Origin: Propionimicrobium sp. PCR01-08-3
GTDB taxonomy: Bacteria; Actinomycetota; Actinomycetes; Propionibacteriales; Propionibacteriaceae
Length of the DNA stretch: 64,000 nt
Direction of reading: 5' to 3'
Assembly: GCF_030286045.1 (NCBI RefSeq)
Contig: NZ_CP127390.1
Span: forward strand, 310,001 to 374,000
In this document: piece after piece, positions 8,816 through 17,535 of the stretch
Numbering within the stretch: position 1 is the stretch's first letter
Layout of the letters: every line of letters begins with the position of its first letter
Notes under the pieces: generated by a model
Database searches by the model: none
Seen by the model: the letters and a program-made list of their open reading frames with translations, nothing else
Told to the model about the DNA's origin: nothing
Made by a program: the position numbers and the translations under genes

Positions 8816-9769
8816 ATGCCGAACGTCGACGAAGCCGCTCAACTGATCGCCCTCGATTGGGGCACCACCCACGCCCGCAGCTATCTGCTGGCGGCCGGCC
8901 ACGATGCACCCCGGCTGCTCGACCAGCGGCATGGCGACGGCATTTTGTCGGTCGCTGCCGATGATCCCGACCGCGACGGGTCGTTCAATGCGATTCTCGG
9001 ATCCATGGTCGCCGATTGGCTGCAGGGTGATCCCGGACTGCCGATGATCGCCTGCGGCATGGTGGGCGCTGCACAAGGCTGGCGCGAGGCAAGCTACCAG
9101 CCGTTACCCACACCCCTGGCTGCCGGATCCGGATTGACTACGGTGGATACCCACTATGGCAGGCTTCCCATCATCGGCGGGGTGAAGAAGAGCCAACCTA
9201 ACGCGGACGTGATCCGGGGTGAGGAGACGCAGCTCGCGGGCTTGGTGCCAGAGCTGGATCCGGGTCAGGCGACGCTGGTCGTGATGCCCGGGACCCACAC
9301 GAAATGGGCTCGGGTGCATGACGGGGTGCTGCTCGACTTCGACACCGCGATGTCAGGTGAACTTTTCTCCTTGTTGGCCGATCAGTCGATGATCGGACGC
9401 GCAGGAGCACCTGCCGCTCCCGATCAGGATTGGCGAGTCGGTTTTGACTGGGGCTTGGATCGCGCCGAGATCAAAGACTCGCTGGCCTTCGCTGCCTTCG
9501 TCATCCGCAGTTCGGTGCTCGACCGGCAACTTCCTGCCACCCAGGTGCGTGACGCGATCTCCGGTTTGCTGATCGGTGCCGAGGTGGCCGATCGTGCGGC
9601 GAAGGCCGACCTGACGCAGATGCCGATCGTGTTGGTCGGCGGCACGAGCCTGACCGAGCGCTACGTGCGGGCGTTGGCGCGCTACGGAGCCGAAGCGTCC
9701 ATCGCGCCCGATGATGTGACGGTCAGGGGACTGTGGCGTTCGGCGGCCGGCGCGGGTCTGATCGATTGA
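8816..9769 (+). CDS. dgoK: 2-dehydro-3-deoxygalactonokinase
   Basis: This kinase phosphorylates 2-keto-3-deoxygalactonate to KDPGal in the De Ley-Doudoroff-type pathway. Recognised by LIALDWGTTHARSYLL (phosphate-binding start of the ASKHA fold), MIACGMVGAAQGW, VMPGTHTKW and DFDTAMSGELF. A C-terminal VLVGGTSLTERYV/GLWRSA region follows. Length (317 aa) is normal for the family. Start ATG 8816 fits the leaderless promoter; a TTG at 8804 lies inside the -10 box. It is followed 223 bases later by the matching aldolase gene. Confidence 0.88.
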   Translation: MPNVDEAAQLIALDWGTTHARSYLLAAGHDAPRLLDQRHGDGILSVAADDPDRDGSFNAILGSMVADWLQGDPGLPMIACGMVGAAQGWREASYQPLPTPLAAGSGLTTVDTHYGRLPIIGGVKKSQPNADVIRGEETQLAGLVPELDPGQATLVVMPGTHTKWARVHDGVLLDFDTAMSGELFSLLADQSMIGRAGAPAAPDQDWRVGFDWGLDRAEIKDSLAFAAFVIRSSVLDRQLPATQVRDAISGLLIGAEVADRAAKADLTQMPIVLVGGTSLTERYVRALARYGAEASIAPDDVTVRGLWRSAAGAGLID

Positions 9770-9992
9770 GTACTCGCGTGGCGGGTGCACTGTCGGCAGC
9801 CGTCGATTGACCACATCTCGCCACAGCATGCAAGCGTGATCCGGCTGGTCTGGAAGGACGCGTTCGAGTGTGCACGACAATATCGAAGAGACAGAATCTG
9901 TATCGGTCGCGCGCTGTGGTCCACGAGTAGGGGCGGTCGCGAGCCCGCACAGGCGACGCCGTGGGAGCATGAGAGGCAGCAGGCAGGAAGGA

Positions 9993-10598
9993 ATGATGAT
10001 GGGCACCGAGGGACTGATCGCAATTTTGCGTGGCGTGCGTCCGGACGAAGCCGCCGAGATCGGAGAGGCAGTGCTGGCCGGTGGCATGACCACCTTGGAG
10101 GTGCCGCTCAACTCACCGTCGCCGCTGACCTCGATCAGCGCTCTGCGCGAGCAACTGGGTGATCGCGCAACGGTCGGCGCCGGCACCGTGCTCACCGCTG
10201 ACGATGTGAATGCCTGTTACGACGCCGGTGCGCAGATCATCGTCGCACCCAACTGCGAGCCGGCGGTCATCGCACGGGCCGTGCAATTGGGCATGACACC
10301 CTACCCGGGAGTGGCGACGGTCACCGAGGCCTTCCACGCGATCAATGCGGGCGCCCGGCATTTGAAGATCTTCCCGGCAAGCGTGCTGGGGACGGCGTCC
10401 ATGAAAGCGTGGCGTGACGTGCTGCCGGATGACATATCGTTCTTCCCGGTCGGCGGCATGGACGCTTCGTCCGTGCATGAATGGGCCCTGGCCGGAGCGT
10501 CCGGCGCGGGCTTCGGAGGCTCGCTCTACAAGGCAGGACGCAGCGCGTCCGAAGTCGAGGCGCGGACCGGGGAACTGGTCAAGGCATGGTTGGGGTAG
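9993..10598 (+). CDS. dgoA: 2-dehydro-3-deoxy-6-phosphogalactonate aldolase
   Basis: This is a class I aldolase of the KDPG/KDPGal family that cleaves KDPGal to pyruvate and glyceraldehyde 3-phosphate. Motifs are IAILRGVRPDEA (Arg, catalytic-face Glu nearby), TTLEVPLNSP, VGAGTVLT, IVAPNCEP and RHLKIFPAS with the Schiff-base Lys. FPVGGMDASS follows. Length (about 200 aa) is right. Three tandem ATGs (9993, 9996, 9999) follow AGGAAGGA (9985-9992); spacing favours 9999. Together with dgoK it converts 2-keto-3-deoxygalactonate to central intermediates. Confidence 0.88.
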   Translation: MMMGTEGLIAILRGVRPDEAAEIGEAVLAGGMTTLEVPLNSPSPLTSISALREQLGDRATVGAGTVLTADDVNACYDAGAQIIVAPNCEPAVIARAVQLGMTPYPGVATVTEAFHAINAGARHLKIFPASVLGTASMKAWRDVLPDDISFFPVGGMDASSVHEWALAGASGAGFGGSLYKAGRSASEVEARTGELVKAWLG

Positions 10599-10885
10599 TA
10601 CCGCAGTCGTAGATCGTGTACGATTTCGCGCAACAGAGACGGCATGGCGAGCAAGGGGCTCGCCGACGCGGATCTGCCGATGAACTTCACCAAGACCTCA
10701 TCCGGCTCGGCTGCAGAACAAGGGCAGCCCAACCAAGCGGCCTTGGTGAACAACAGGATCTCCACGTGGCGAGCCCCAGGGCGAGCAACTACTGAAGGTG
10801 CTGTGTTCGTGAGGAAACTCGCGGGTGAGTCGGCATGAGTGCGGGCGGTCGGCAGTATTCGGACGAACCAATGGAGGTTGCGCCA

Positions 10886-12289
10886 GTGTCCGACACTACG
10901 ACGGTTGTGGAAGAACACGACCCCTATCAACTCGATCCAGCCGACATCATGGAGCCGCCCAAAGGCTGGCGGGCGAGCTTCAAGTACCTGGGGCCAGGCC
11001 TCATCATGTCGGCCTCGATCGTGGGCTCAGGCGAACTGATCGCCACCACGGTCGCCGGCGCGAAGGTCGGCTTCGCCCTGCTGTGGCTGGTGATCTTGTC
11101 CACCTTCGTCAAGGTCGCCATCCAGATCGAACTTGCAAAATGGACGATCGCCACCGGCGAGGCCGGCCTGACCGGCTTCAACCGGATACCGCCGAAGCTC
11201 GGACGGACAGGATGGATGACCTGGGCCTGGCTGCTGATGGCGCTCGCCAAGATCACCCAGATGGGCGGGGTAGTCGGTGGATCGGCTGTCTCGCTGAGCC
11301 TGCTCTTCCCCTTCGGTGGGGACCCGCTCAATAAGACAAGTCTGACGATTTGGACAATTGTCGTGGTCGCCGTAAGCATTGCAATCTTGTTCTCGAGCAA
11401 GTACGGCGTGGTGGAGACCATCTGTAGCGTCTTCGTTGTCGCGTTCACGATCATCACCGTTGCGATCGCGTTCGGGCTGCCATTCACCCCATTCGCCTAT
11501 GGCTGGGCCGAGATCGCGTCCGGTTTGACCTTCGCAATGCCGGCTCTCGCGGTAGCGGTGTCGATGTTCGGTATCACCGGCGTCGGTTCTGATGAGATCA
11601 CCTTCTACACCTACTGGTGTGTGGAGAAGGGATATGCGCGGTGGGCTGGCCCCAACGATGGTTCGCCCGAATGGCAGGCGCGTGCCGAAGGCTGGATCAA
11701 GGTCATGAAGAAGGATTCCTGGCTGTCGTGGGTGATCTACACCGTCAGCACGCTGGCCTTCTACATCATGGGTGCGGCGGTGCTGCATCCGCAAGGTCTC
11801 TTGCCCGAAGGCAATGCCGTCATCACGACGCTTGCCCGGATGTACACCGACTCGATCGGTCCGTGGGCCATGCATGCGTTCCTGATCTGCGCCTTCACCG
11901 TTTTGATTTCGACATTGTGGGCCGCTATGCCCAGCCACTCCAGGCTTTGGGCGAACTTCTTTGCCAATGTCGGAGTCTTCGACTGGAAGAACGATCCGAA
12001 GGCCCGGATGCGCTGGATCCGCATTTTCACCGTCTTCCTGCCGATTGCCTGGGCGGTGATGTACCTGGTCGTCCAGTCGCCGGTGCTGATGGTGCAGATC
12101 GGTGGCATCGCAACCGGCATCTTCCTGCTGGTGGTCGTGGTCGGCGTCTGGTATCTGCGCAAGACGGAGATGGTGGACTCGGTCAAGGGATCCAAGGCCT
12201 GGCTGGTGTTGCTCGTCATCTCCAGCGCCGCCATCGGCATTCTCGGCCTTTACACCATCGCGGGAGTTTTCGGCTTCAGTATCGGCTGA
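10886..12289 (+). CDS. Nramp-fold transporter lacking the canonical metal-site motifs
   Basis: This is an eleven-to-twelve-segment LeuT-fold membrane protein of the Nramp superfamily. The first helix reads LGPGLIMSASIVGSGELIAT, where canonical metal transporters have DPGN; here GSGE replaces it. The sixth helix has AVSMFGITGVGSDEI instead of the metal-binding MPH motif. A Mn/Fe substrate is therefore doubtful. Position between dgoA and kduI suggests uptake of a sugar acid or unsaturated uronate, which is inference. GTG 10886 is preceded by GGAGG at suitable distance; an in-frame ATG at 10835 is possible. The 287-bp region before it has a small dyad (ATCGT-gt-ACGAT, 10613-10624), perhaps an operator. 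A close paralogue lies at 27070. Confidence 0.75.
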   Translation: MSDTTTVVEEHDPYQLDPADIMEPPKGWRASFKYLGPGLIMSASIVGSGELIATTVAGAKVGFALLWLVILSTFVKVAIQIELAKWTIATGEAGLTGFNRIPPKLGRTGWMTWAWLLMALAKITQMGGVVGGSAVSLSLLFPFGGDPLNKTSLTIWTIVVVAVSIAILFSSKYGVVETICSVFVVAFTIITVAIAFGLPFTPFAYGWAEIASGLTFAMPALAVAVSMFGITGVGSDEITFYTYWCVEKGYARWAGPNDGSPEWQARAEGWIKVMKKDSWLSWVIYTVSTLAFYIMGAAVLHPQGLLPEGNAVITTLARMYTDSIGPWAMHAFLICAFTVLISTLWAAMPSHSRLWANFFANVGVFDWKNDPKARMRWIRIFTVFLPIAWAVMYLVVQSPVLMVQIGGIATGIFLLVVVVGVWYLRKTEMVDSVKGSKAWLVLLVISSAAIGILGLYTIAGVFGFSIG

Positions 12290-12307
12290 CCTGTTCACGC
12301 ACATAAG

Positions 12308-12344
12308 GACGCCCGGCATCTTGGCAACAAGGTGGCGGGCGTTC
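12308..12344 (+). terminator. Hairpin after the Nramp-like gene
   Basis: GACGCCCG (12308-12315) pairs with CGGGCGTT (12336-12343) and ATCTTG with CAAGGT inside it, closing a GCAA loop. TTCTC follows. Probable weak terminator between the transporter and kduI. Confidence 0.55.
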
Positions 12345-12509
12345 TCGCTGCCGGAATACCCTTAGGGCACTAATAGATCGTCCGGTTGGCGAGCGGTATT
12401 TGATTGTGCCGGATGCACCTTACCGGGCGGCGCAGCTGGCGCGCTCGGTAGCTGCGGATAATGATCACCGGCGAACGGCCGGGACGAAGCAACGAAAGGC
12501 TCATTCACT

Positions 12510-13337
12510 ATGGAGAATCGTCATACGGTCAGCAAGGCAGAGACCGCCACGATGACCACGGAGGAGTTGCGCGCCAACTTCCTCGTCCCGGATCTGTTCA
12601 ATGATGGCGAGATCACCTTGGTGCACAGCCATGAGGATCGCGTGATCCTCGGCGGTGCCGCTCCCGTTGATGAGCCGCTGTGGCTGCAGGCTCCGCCCGA
12701 GATCCGGGCCGACTACTTCCTGCAGGGCCGCGAGATGGGTGTGTTCGTCATTCAGGGCACCGGTGTGGTCACCACCGACGGCGATCGCCATGAGCTGCCG
12801 AAGGGTGCCTGTCTTTATGTCGGACGCGGGGTCCGCGATGTCAGCTTCGCCGCTGCCGGTGACGAGAAGACGCTGTTCTACTTCTTCAGTGCCCCGGCGC
12901 ACACCAGCTACCCGACGGCATCGGTGATGCCGGGTGAGGGATTCCACAAGGAACTCGGCGACCAGGAGCATGCCAATGCGCGCACCCTGAATCGCTACAT
13001 TCACGAGGACGGCATCCAGTCGTGCCAGATCGTGATGGGCCTGACCTCGCTGCATCCGGGCAGCATCTGGAACACCATGCCCGCACACACCCACGACCGC
13101 CGCACCGAGTGCTACCTCTACATCGATGTGCCGGACGACGCCCGGGTGCTGCACCTGCTCGGCGACCCGAACGAGACCCGGCACATGGTGGTCGCGAACC
13201 ATGAGGCGATCATTTCGCCGAGTTGGTCGATCCACTCCGGCGTCGGCACCCAGGCCTACAGCTTCATCTGGGCGATGGCCGGCGAGAACAAGGACTTCGA
13301 CGATATGGATCATCAGCCGATCGACACCCTGCTGTGA
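12510..13337 (+). CDS. kduI: 5-dehydro-4-deoxy-D-glucuronate isomerase
   Basis: KduI isomerises 4-deoxy-L-threo-5-hexosulose uronate, the product of pectin, alginate or glycosaminoglycan lyase action. The product can enter the 2-keto-3-deoxy sugar-acid route. Cupin metal ligands are visible in MPAHTHDRRTECYLYID (two His, Glu) and in SPSWSIHSGVGT (His), followed by FIWAMAGENKDFDDMDH. Length (275 aa) is typical. ATG 12510 is preceded by AACGAAAGG. The usual partner kduD (oxidoreductase) is not in this window. Neighbouring dgoK/dgoA and the Nramp-fold transporter form a sugar-acid module. Confidence 0.9.
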   Translation: MENRHTVSKAETATMTTEELRANFLVPDLFNDGEITLVHSHEDRVILGGAAPVDEPLWLQAPPEIRADYFLQGREMGVFVIQGTGVVTTDGDRHELPKGACLYVGRGVRDVSFAAAGDEKTLFYFFSAPAHTSYPTASVMPGEGFHKELGDQEHANARTLNRYIHEDGIQSCQIVMGLTSLHPGSIWNTMPAHTHDRRTECYLYIDVPDDARVLHLLGDPNETRHMVVANHEAIISPSWSIHSGVGTQAYSFIWAMAGENKDFDDMDHQPIDTLL

Positions 13338-13354
13338 CTCCGAGTCGTCGTCGG

Positions 13355-14728
13355 TTAGTTCTCCACGACGGCGCCCTCAGGAATCTCTTGCGGTTGCTCG
13401 GTCGTCAACACGGCGTCGCCGCGCACCACCACATCCTTGCCGAAGGTGAAGTCACCGGTCACCTGCAGCGAATGGGCTTCGGTCAGCGACGGGGGACCTG
13501 CCGGGAAGTGTTGCTCGAAGTCACCTATCAGTTTGTAGTAGTCGGGGTCGAGCCGGACGACCGGACTGATCTCGCGTCCGACCAACAGGGCGTCGTCGGT
13601 GAACTCGTAGATATCGCTACGTAGCACAAGTAGATCAGCGGTAGCCTTGACCGGCAGGAAGCGGCTGCGCGGCACCCCGATCGCCTGCGCTCCGTCGAAG
13701 ACCTCGACCGCGGCCCCGATGGCACCCTCCAACTGGACCACCGCAGGCGACCCGGCGTCGGCAGGATCGACCGTCTTCCGGTTGATGATCAGCGGCAGCG
13801 AGATAGCGCCCTGGTTGGCGTCCAAGACCTCGACCACTTGCTGCAGGTCCAGCCACAGGTTGTTGGTGTGCGTCCAGGGGTGTTTGACGATGTCGATGAA
13901 CGAGTCCATCTCGTCGGGGCTGACCTGCGCCGTGTCGCGTAATACCAGCCGCCCATCCGCGATGCGGTGAGCCAAGTGCCCGCCCTTGCGGTCCATGTCG
14001 GTGCGTTCGGTCACCTCGGCGGCATAGGGAGCGCCACTTGCCGCGAACCAACCGGCCAGCCGGGGATCGGGCACCGCGCCGAGGTTGTCCATGTTCGCGA
14101 CGAACAGGTAGCGGAACCCTTCGTCCAACAGCTTGGTGATCAGCCCACTCGCATATAGCGAGGGATAAAAATCGCCGTGGCCCGGCGGGCACCATTCGAG
14201 ACCGGGATTCGCCGGCCACTCCACCGGCATGCGCGTGTCGGCCAGCAGCTTGGGCTCGCGGCTTTGGACGAACTCCAGCGGCAGGTCTTCGACCGGAAGC
14301 TCCGGGTATCGGGCCAAGGCGTCAAGCGATGCCTGCGAGGTGTTATAGCTGTTCATCAGCAACAGCGGCAGCCTCACCCCGTGGGCTTCGCGCAGGGCGA
14401 GGATCTGGCGGACGACGATGTCGAGAAAGGTCAACCCGTCACGCACCGGGATCAGGCATTTCGGCCCGGCGAGCCCCATCGAGGTACCCAGCCCACCGTT
14501 CAGCCGCACCACGGCGGTCTGGGCGAGTGCCTGCGCGGCATGCTCGTCCAACTGCTGATCGGCCAACATCGGAGGATCGGTCAGCGGCTTGAGGTCGGCC
14601 TCATGCAGATAACCCGTCTCACCACTTGCCAACCGCTGGAAACGGTCGACGAACGCGGCGATGACCGATGGCGCCGCACCATCAGCGCGGAGTTTGTCGA
14701 TGGCGGCATCCAGCGCCGGGTCTGTCAT
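13355..14728 (-). CDS. UTP--glucose-1-phosphate uridylyltransferase (UDPGP type)
   Basis: This makes UDP-glucose from UTP and glucose 1-phosphate. It belongs to the eukaryote-like UDPGP family rather than the short bacterial GalU. Motifs are VVRLNGGLGTSMGLAGPKCL (nucleotide loop), MNSYNTSQ, PPGHGDFYPSLYASG, FVANMDNLGA (metal Asp) and HTNNLWLDL. A left-handed beta-helix C-terminus contains LQVTGDFTFGKDVVVRG. Length (457 aa) agrees. It converges on kduI with only 17 bases between stops. Confidence 0.88.
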   Translation of the reverse strand: MTDPALDAAIDKLRADGAAPSVIAAFVDRFQRLASGETGYLHEADLKPLTDPPMLADQQLDEHAAQALAQTAVVRLNGGLGTSMGLAGPKCLIPVRDGLTFLDIVVRQILALREAHGVRLPLLLMNSYNTSQASLDALARYPELPVEDLPLEFVQSREPKLLADTRMPVEWPANPGLEWCPPGHGDFYPSLYASGLITKLLDEGFRYLFVANMDNLGAVPDPRLAGWFAASGAPYAAEVTERTDMDRKGGHLAHRIADGRLVLRDTAQVSPDEMDSFIDIVKHPWTHTNNLWLDLQQVVEVLDANQGAISLPLIINRKTVDPADAGSPAVVQLEGAIGAAVEVFDGAQAIGVPRSRFLPVKATADLLVLRSDIYEFTDDALLVGREISPVVRLDPDYYKLIGDFEQHFPAGPPSLTEAHSLQVTGDFTFGKDVVVRGDAVLTTEQPQEIPEGAVVEN

Positions 14729-15095
14729 GAGTGCTCCTTTGCAAACCTATGTTCGGTAGCCCGATGGGCGGCTCCGAGATGGTTAAGCCCGACCAGCTGC
14801 CGCGTCTTCTGGCGAATCCTCCGACGCCGGCACTGGGTTGAGACTGCGTGGATCGTGTCCACTCAAGAGAGTTTAGAGCGTGGCGCCGACAGAATCTGAA
14901 ACGATGGGGTGAGGGTTCGCCTGCGGGCCAGCGGCGCCAGGAGATTCCAGAGAAGCGGCACGCGGTGGTGACTTCTTGGAGGACTCCGAAGCGATGGTGC
15001 CCAGGCCGGCGCATTCGCGGGATTGCCGGTAAAAGGCGAGGTTCGCGTCACACAGCCGCCGTGGTTCGGTGTCGCGGTGAAAGGAGAAGTACGTC
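14729..15095. other. Gene-free stretch upstream of UGPase and the HAD gene
   Basis: This 367-bp divergent intergenic region has open frames on both strands, but their composition does not resemble protein. AAAGGAGAAG near 15080-15089 is the ribosome site of the HAD gene. No clear promoter hexamers or repeats stand out. Confidence 0.4.
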
Positions 15096-15917
15096 GTGAA
15101 CTATTCGATGGTGGTCAGCGATTGGGACGACACACTGACCCCGATCGGCGACACGATTCCACAACGTACCAAGGCGGCGCTGGACCGGATCCGGGCCGAG
15201 GGCGTGACGATGGCGATTGTCTCCGGACGCAGCCCACATGGCATTCATGTTCAATTGCGCCGCAACGAGATCGATGATGCAGGGCTCTACATGATCGCTT
15301 ACAACGGAGGGCTGGCAGCCCAGGCCTGGGACGACGAGCCGCTATTTTCGCACCAGCTGGACCGAGATCTTGCGGTGCGCGCGGCTCGGGTCTGCGCCGA
15401 GGCGGGCGCAGCGGTGATGGTGCACAGCGGACGACAACTGCTGACCGACCGGCTCGACAACTATGGCGTGCAGTTCGAAGCCGAATCGAACGATTTCGAG
15501 GCGGTGCTGGTGCCCGATTTCGAGAATCTCGATTTCACGCCCGTGAAGTTGCTCGTCGGAGGCGAAAAACAACAACTCACCGAGCTGTGCGAGCGGCTGC
15601 GCACCCAGTTTGCGGGCCAGGCCGAGGTAATGCTGTCGGCAGATTTCTTATTGGAATTCACCGCCAAAGGCGTTGATAAAGGCAATGCCCTACGAGGACT
15701 GTGCAAGGCGATCGATATACCGATCGAGCAGGTCGTGGCATTTGGCGACAACCACAACGACATTCCGATGTTGAGGGCGGCGGGGCACTCGGTCGCCGTC
15801 GCCAACGCCGTGCCACAGGCGCGCGAGATTGCGGACGAGATCGTCGGCCCGTGCACCGAATGCGGCGTGGCCGATGGCCTGGATGAGCTTTTCCCAACGG
15901 CTTTTCGACGCGGGTGA
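15096..15917 (+). CDS. Cof-type HAD-IIB phosphatase
   Basis: This is a haloacid-dehalogenase superfamily phosphatase acting on small phosphorylated metabolites. Motif I is VVSDWDDTL (nucleophile Asp and acid Asp), motif II IVSGRSP, motif III a Lys in TAKGVDKGNAL, and motif IV FGDNHNDIPML. The IIB cap lies at about residues 85-190. Family length (273 aa) is normal. GTG 15096 has AAAGGAGAAG at good spacing. Substrate unknown. Confidence 0.87.
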   Translation: MNYSMVVSDWDDTLTPIGDTIPQRTKAALDRIRAEGVTMAIVSGRSPHGIHVQLRRNEIDDAGLYMIAYNGGLAAQAWDDEPLFSHQLDRDLAVRAARVCAEAGAAVMVHSGRQLLTDRLDNYGVQFEAESNDFEAVLVPDFENLDFTPVKLLVGGEKQQLTELCERLRTQFAGQAEVMLSADFLLEFTAKGVDKGNALRGLCKAIDIPIEQVVAFGDNHNDIPMLRAAGHSVAVANAVPQAREIADEIVGPCTECGVADGLDELFPTAFRRG

Positions 15918-15979
15918 AACGCGTATCGGTGAGCTGAATGAATCACGTCAGGTAACCCAGCGAGCGCCGGGAGCATGGC

Positions 15980-16141
15980 GTGGATTCCGCCGCAACGGCG
16001 GGCACCGGACTCGTCCGCGGGCTCGTGATGGGTGGAGCGTTCGCCGGGAGCATTTCTGAAGCCCTTGCCCGGACGCTCGTCATCATCGTCGCAATGGTGG
16101 GCGGGATGGCGGCTCTGGTGCAGGGTGTCGCGAGCTTGTGA
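15980..16141 (+). CDS. Possible 53-residue membrane protein
   Basis: A GTG at 15980 follows GGGAG at six bases and opens 53 codons. The product has a Gly/Ala-rich stretch (LVRGLVMGGAFAGSI) and then one hydrophobic helix (TLVIIVAMVGGMAALVQG). Codon use with G/C third positions and a good ribosome site suggest it is real. It could equally be the C-terminal remnant of a larger membrane protein, because a stop (TAA) lies shortly upstream in frame. No family recognised. Confidence 0.4.
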   Translation: MDSAATAGTGLVRGLVMGGAFAGSISEALARTLVIIVAMVGGMAALVQGVASL

Positions 16142-16244
16142 CCCCCCAGGGGCATTAATGAGGCCGTCTCAGTTGCCACAACAGGATCCCTGATTCTGGT
16201 CCGAAAATCGGCCCGGAGGTATCTTTTAGGACATACGAAGTTCG

Positions 16245-16273
16245 ACGCGGTTCCGTACTGGAGCCGCGTTTTT
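16245..16273 (+). terminator. Terminator-like hairpin 20 bases before a start codon
   Basis: ACGCGGTTCC (16245-16254) pairs with GGAGCCGCGT (16260-16269, one G-U) and TTTTT follows. It lies immediately upstream of the small membrane gene at 16293. It may end upstream transcription or act as an attenuator. Confidence 0.6.
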
Positions 16274-16292
16274 CTTGTGAGAGGGCCTTGAA

Positions 16293-16529
16293 ATGGCAGT
16301 GTTAGTGCAACCGACGACATCGGCTACTTCTGCGAAGCAGACGGTGAAATCGCAGGGAACAGAGAACCTGTTCTGGCTCGACTTCGGCATTGCAATTGTT
16401 GCCCTTCTTCTGCTGGCAGGTCTTATCAGCACCGCCAGTGTTGAGGTTCAGGCGATCTCGCTCGCCGTCGCGGCAATCGCCGCGTCCATCGGCGCAACCT
16501 GGTACCTGAATCGTCGCCGTAGTCTCTGA
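16293..16529 (+). CDS. Small two-TM membrane protein, function unknown
   Basis: This 78-aa product has about 28 polar residues rich in Thr/Ser/Lys. Two membrane helices follow (FGIAIVALLLLAGLIS and AISLAVAAIAASIGATWYL), then a basic end (NRRRSL). This fits a tail anchored with the C-terminus inside. The start ATG 16293 has GAGAGGG upstream. No family is recognised. The transcript must either begin in the 20 bases after the hairpin at 16245 or read through it. A long hairpin follows at 16614. Confidence 0.55.
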   Translation: MAVLVQPTTSATSAKQTVKSQGTENLFWLDFGIAIVALLLLAGLISTASVEVQAISLAVAAIAASIGATWYLNRRRSL

Positions 16530-16613
16530 GCTGGGCTTCGATCTGCCGGCCGCGTCAATCACGGCGTTGCGTCCGAGCATGCCCACAGGTTTTAACTGAC
16601 CCCCACATTTAAG

Positions 16614-16659
16614 AATGGGCCGGTCACCTACTTCGGATGGAAGAGGTGACCGGCCCATT
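16614..16659. terminator. Bidirectional terminator between convergent genes
   Basis: AATGGGCCGGTCACCT (16614-16629) and AGGTGACCGGCCCATT (16644-16659) are exact complements around a 14-base loop. The hairpin lies between the plus-strand small membrane gene and the minus-strand phosphatase. Confidence 0.75.
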
Positions 16660-16683
16660 TGCCTGCTCGGGTGGAGAGCCCAC

Positions 16684-17472
16684 TTAGTCAACGAATCGCA
16701 AGCGCAATGCGTCGAGCATTGCGGTACCGAGGCCTAAACCGTTGATGAAATAGTCCTCGACCGTCCCGAATTCGATTGCGACCTGGTCGAGAGCTGCGTC
16801 CAGATAGCTGTCTCGTACGCCCAGAATCGGCAAGATCATCTCGGGCTCGATGCCTTGCGCGGCGGCCATGTCGACCAATGGTTGAAGCGCAGGCAGCAGG
16901 TCGGCGTTGGTTTGCAAGTAGTCGTCGCGCACCGTCTGCTCGTCCGCACCGAGTAGCAGCAGAAATGCTGCGGACGCCCAACCCGTGCGGTCCTTACCGG
17001 TCGTGCAATGGACGAGTGCGGTTCCCGTGCGTTTGGGATCGGCGAGGCTTTCAAAGAACGTCCGATAAGAGCGTTGCGCCGAAGTCAGCGACACAAAGTC
17101 GCGGTATTCGCTTCGCATCATGGTCTGAGCCGCGTCCGGGCTATCCAGAAGATCGAGAATCACGGTCGGATTCTGGCTGATCTCGGCGGTCTGCGAGGCG
17201 AGCCCGATCGCGCTGTCGGCAAGCACATCGAGTGCGATTTGGGTGATGTGGGCCGGCACGGTGTCGGGGGCAGCGGCGCGTTCGACTGCGGTTCGCATGT
17301 CGTAAATGGTGCGGACGCCGAGTCGCTCGAAGGCAGCCAGGTCTTCGTCCGAAAGGTTGGCAAGAGTCGCGGAGCGATAGATCTGGCGCGGACGCACGGT
17401 GCCGCCGTCGACCGGAAGCCCGCCCAGGTCGCGCATATTCGGGGCGGTGGCGAGGGCAATCCGGCGGTCCAT
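16684..17472 (-). CDS. Tyrosine/dual-specificity protein phosphatase (Y_phosphatase3 family)
   Basis: This is a cysteine-based phosphatase of the bacterial LipA/PtpB-like class. The P-loop VHCTTGKDRTG (Cys nucleophile, Arg) lies near residue 155 and the N-terminal NMRDLGG motif is typical. RSATLANLSDEDLAAFERLGVRTIYDMR follows the family pattern. Length is 262 aa. Members act on phosphoproteins or phosphoinositides; the substrate is not known. ATG 17472 lies six bases after TAGTCT, so it is probably leaderless. Confidence 0.85.
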   Translation of the reverse strand: MDRRIALATAPNMRDLGGLPVDGGTVRPRQIYRSATLANLSDEDLAAFERLGVRTIYDMRTAVERAAAPDTVPAHITQIALDVLADSAIGLASQTAEISQNPTVILDLLDSPDAAQTMMRSEYRDFVSLTSAQRSYRTFFESLADPKRTGTALVHCTTGKDRTGWASAAFLLLLGADEQTVRDDYLQTNADLLPALQPLVDMAAAQGIEPEMILPILGVRDSYLDAALDQVAIEFGTVEDYFINGLGLGTAMLDALRLRFVD

Positions 17473-17535
17473 GGAGTGAGACTACCCGGAGTGCATCTTT
17501 TCGGCGATGCCGCTAATCTTGTGCTGTTGCGTGAC

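Noticed and set aside
10644-10838. 64-codon ORF before the Nramp-like gene
   Set aside because: No ribosome site, no recognisable motif; probably leader or relic DNA.
10886-12289. Plain annotation as Mn/Fe transporter MntH
   Set aside because: DPGN and MPH motifs that form the metal site are missing in both copies.
11027-12319. 430-codon open frame antisense to the Nramp-like gene
   Set aside because: His/Asp/Gln-rich shadow translation; the plus strand encodes a clear membrane protein.
14848-15099. 83-codon ORF before the HAD gene
   Set aside because: Arg/Trp-rich with no ribosome site or family, overlaps the HAD start.
15943-16320. 125-codon minus-strand frame
   Set aside because: Antisense to the more plausible 53-aa membrane ORF and spans a terminator hairpin.
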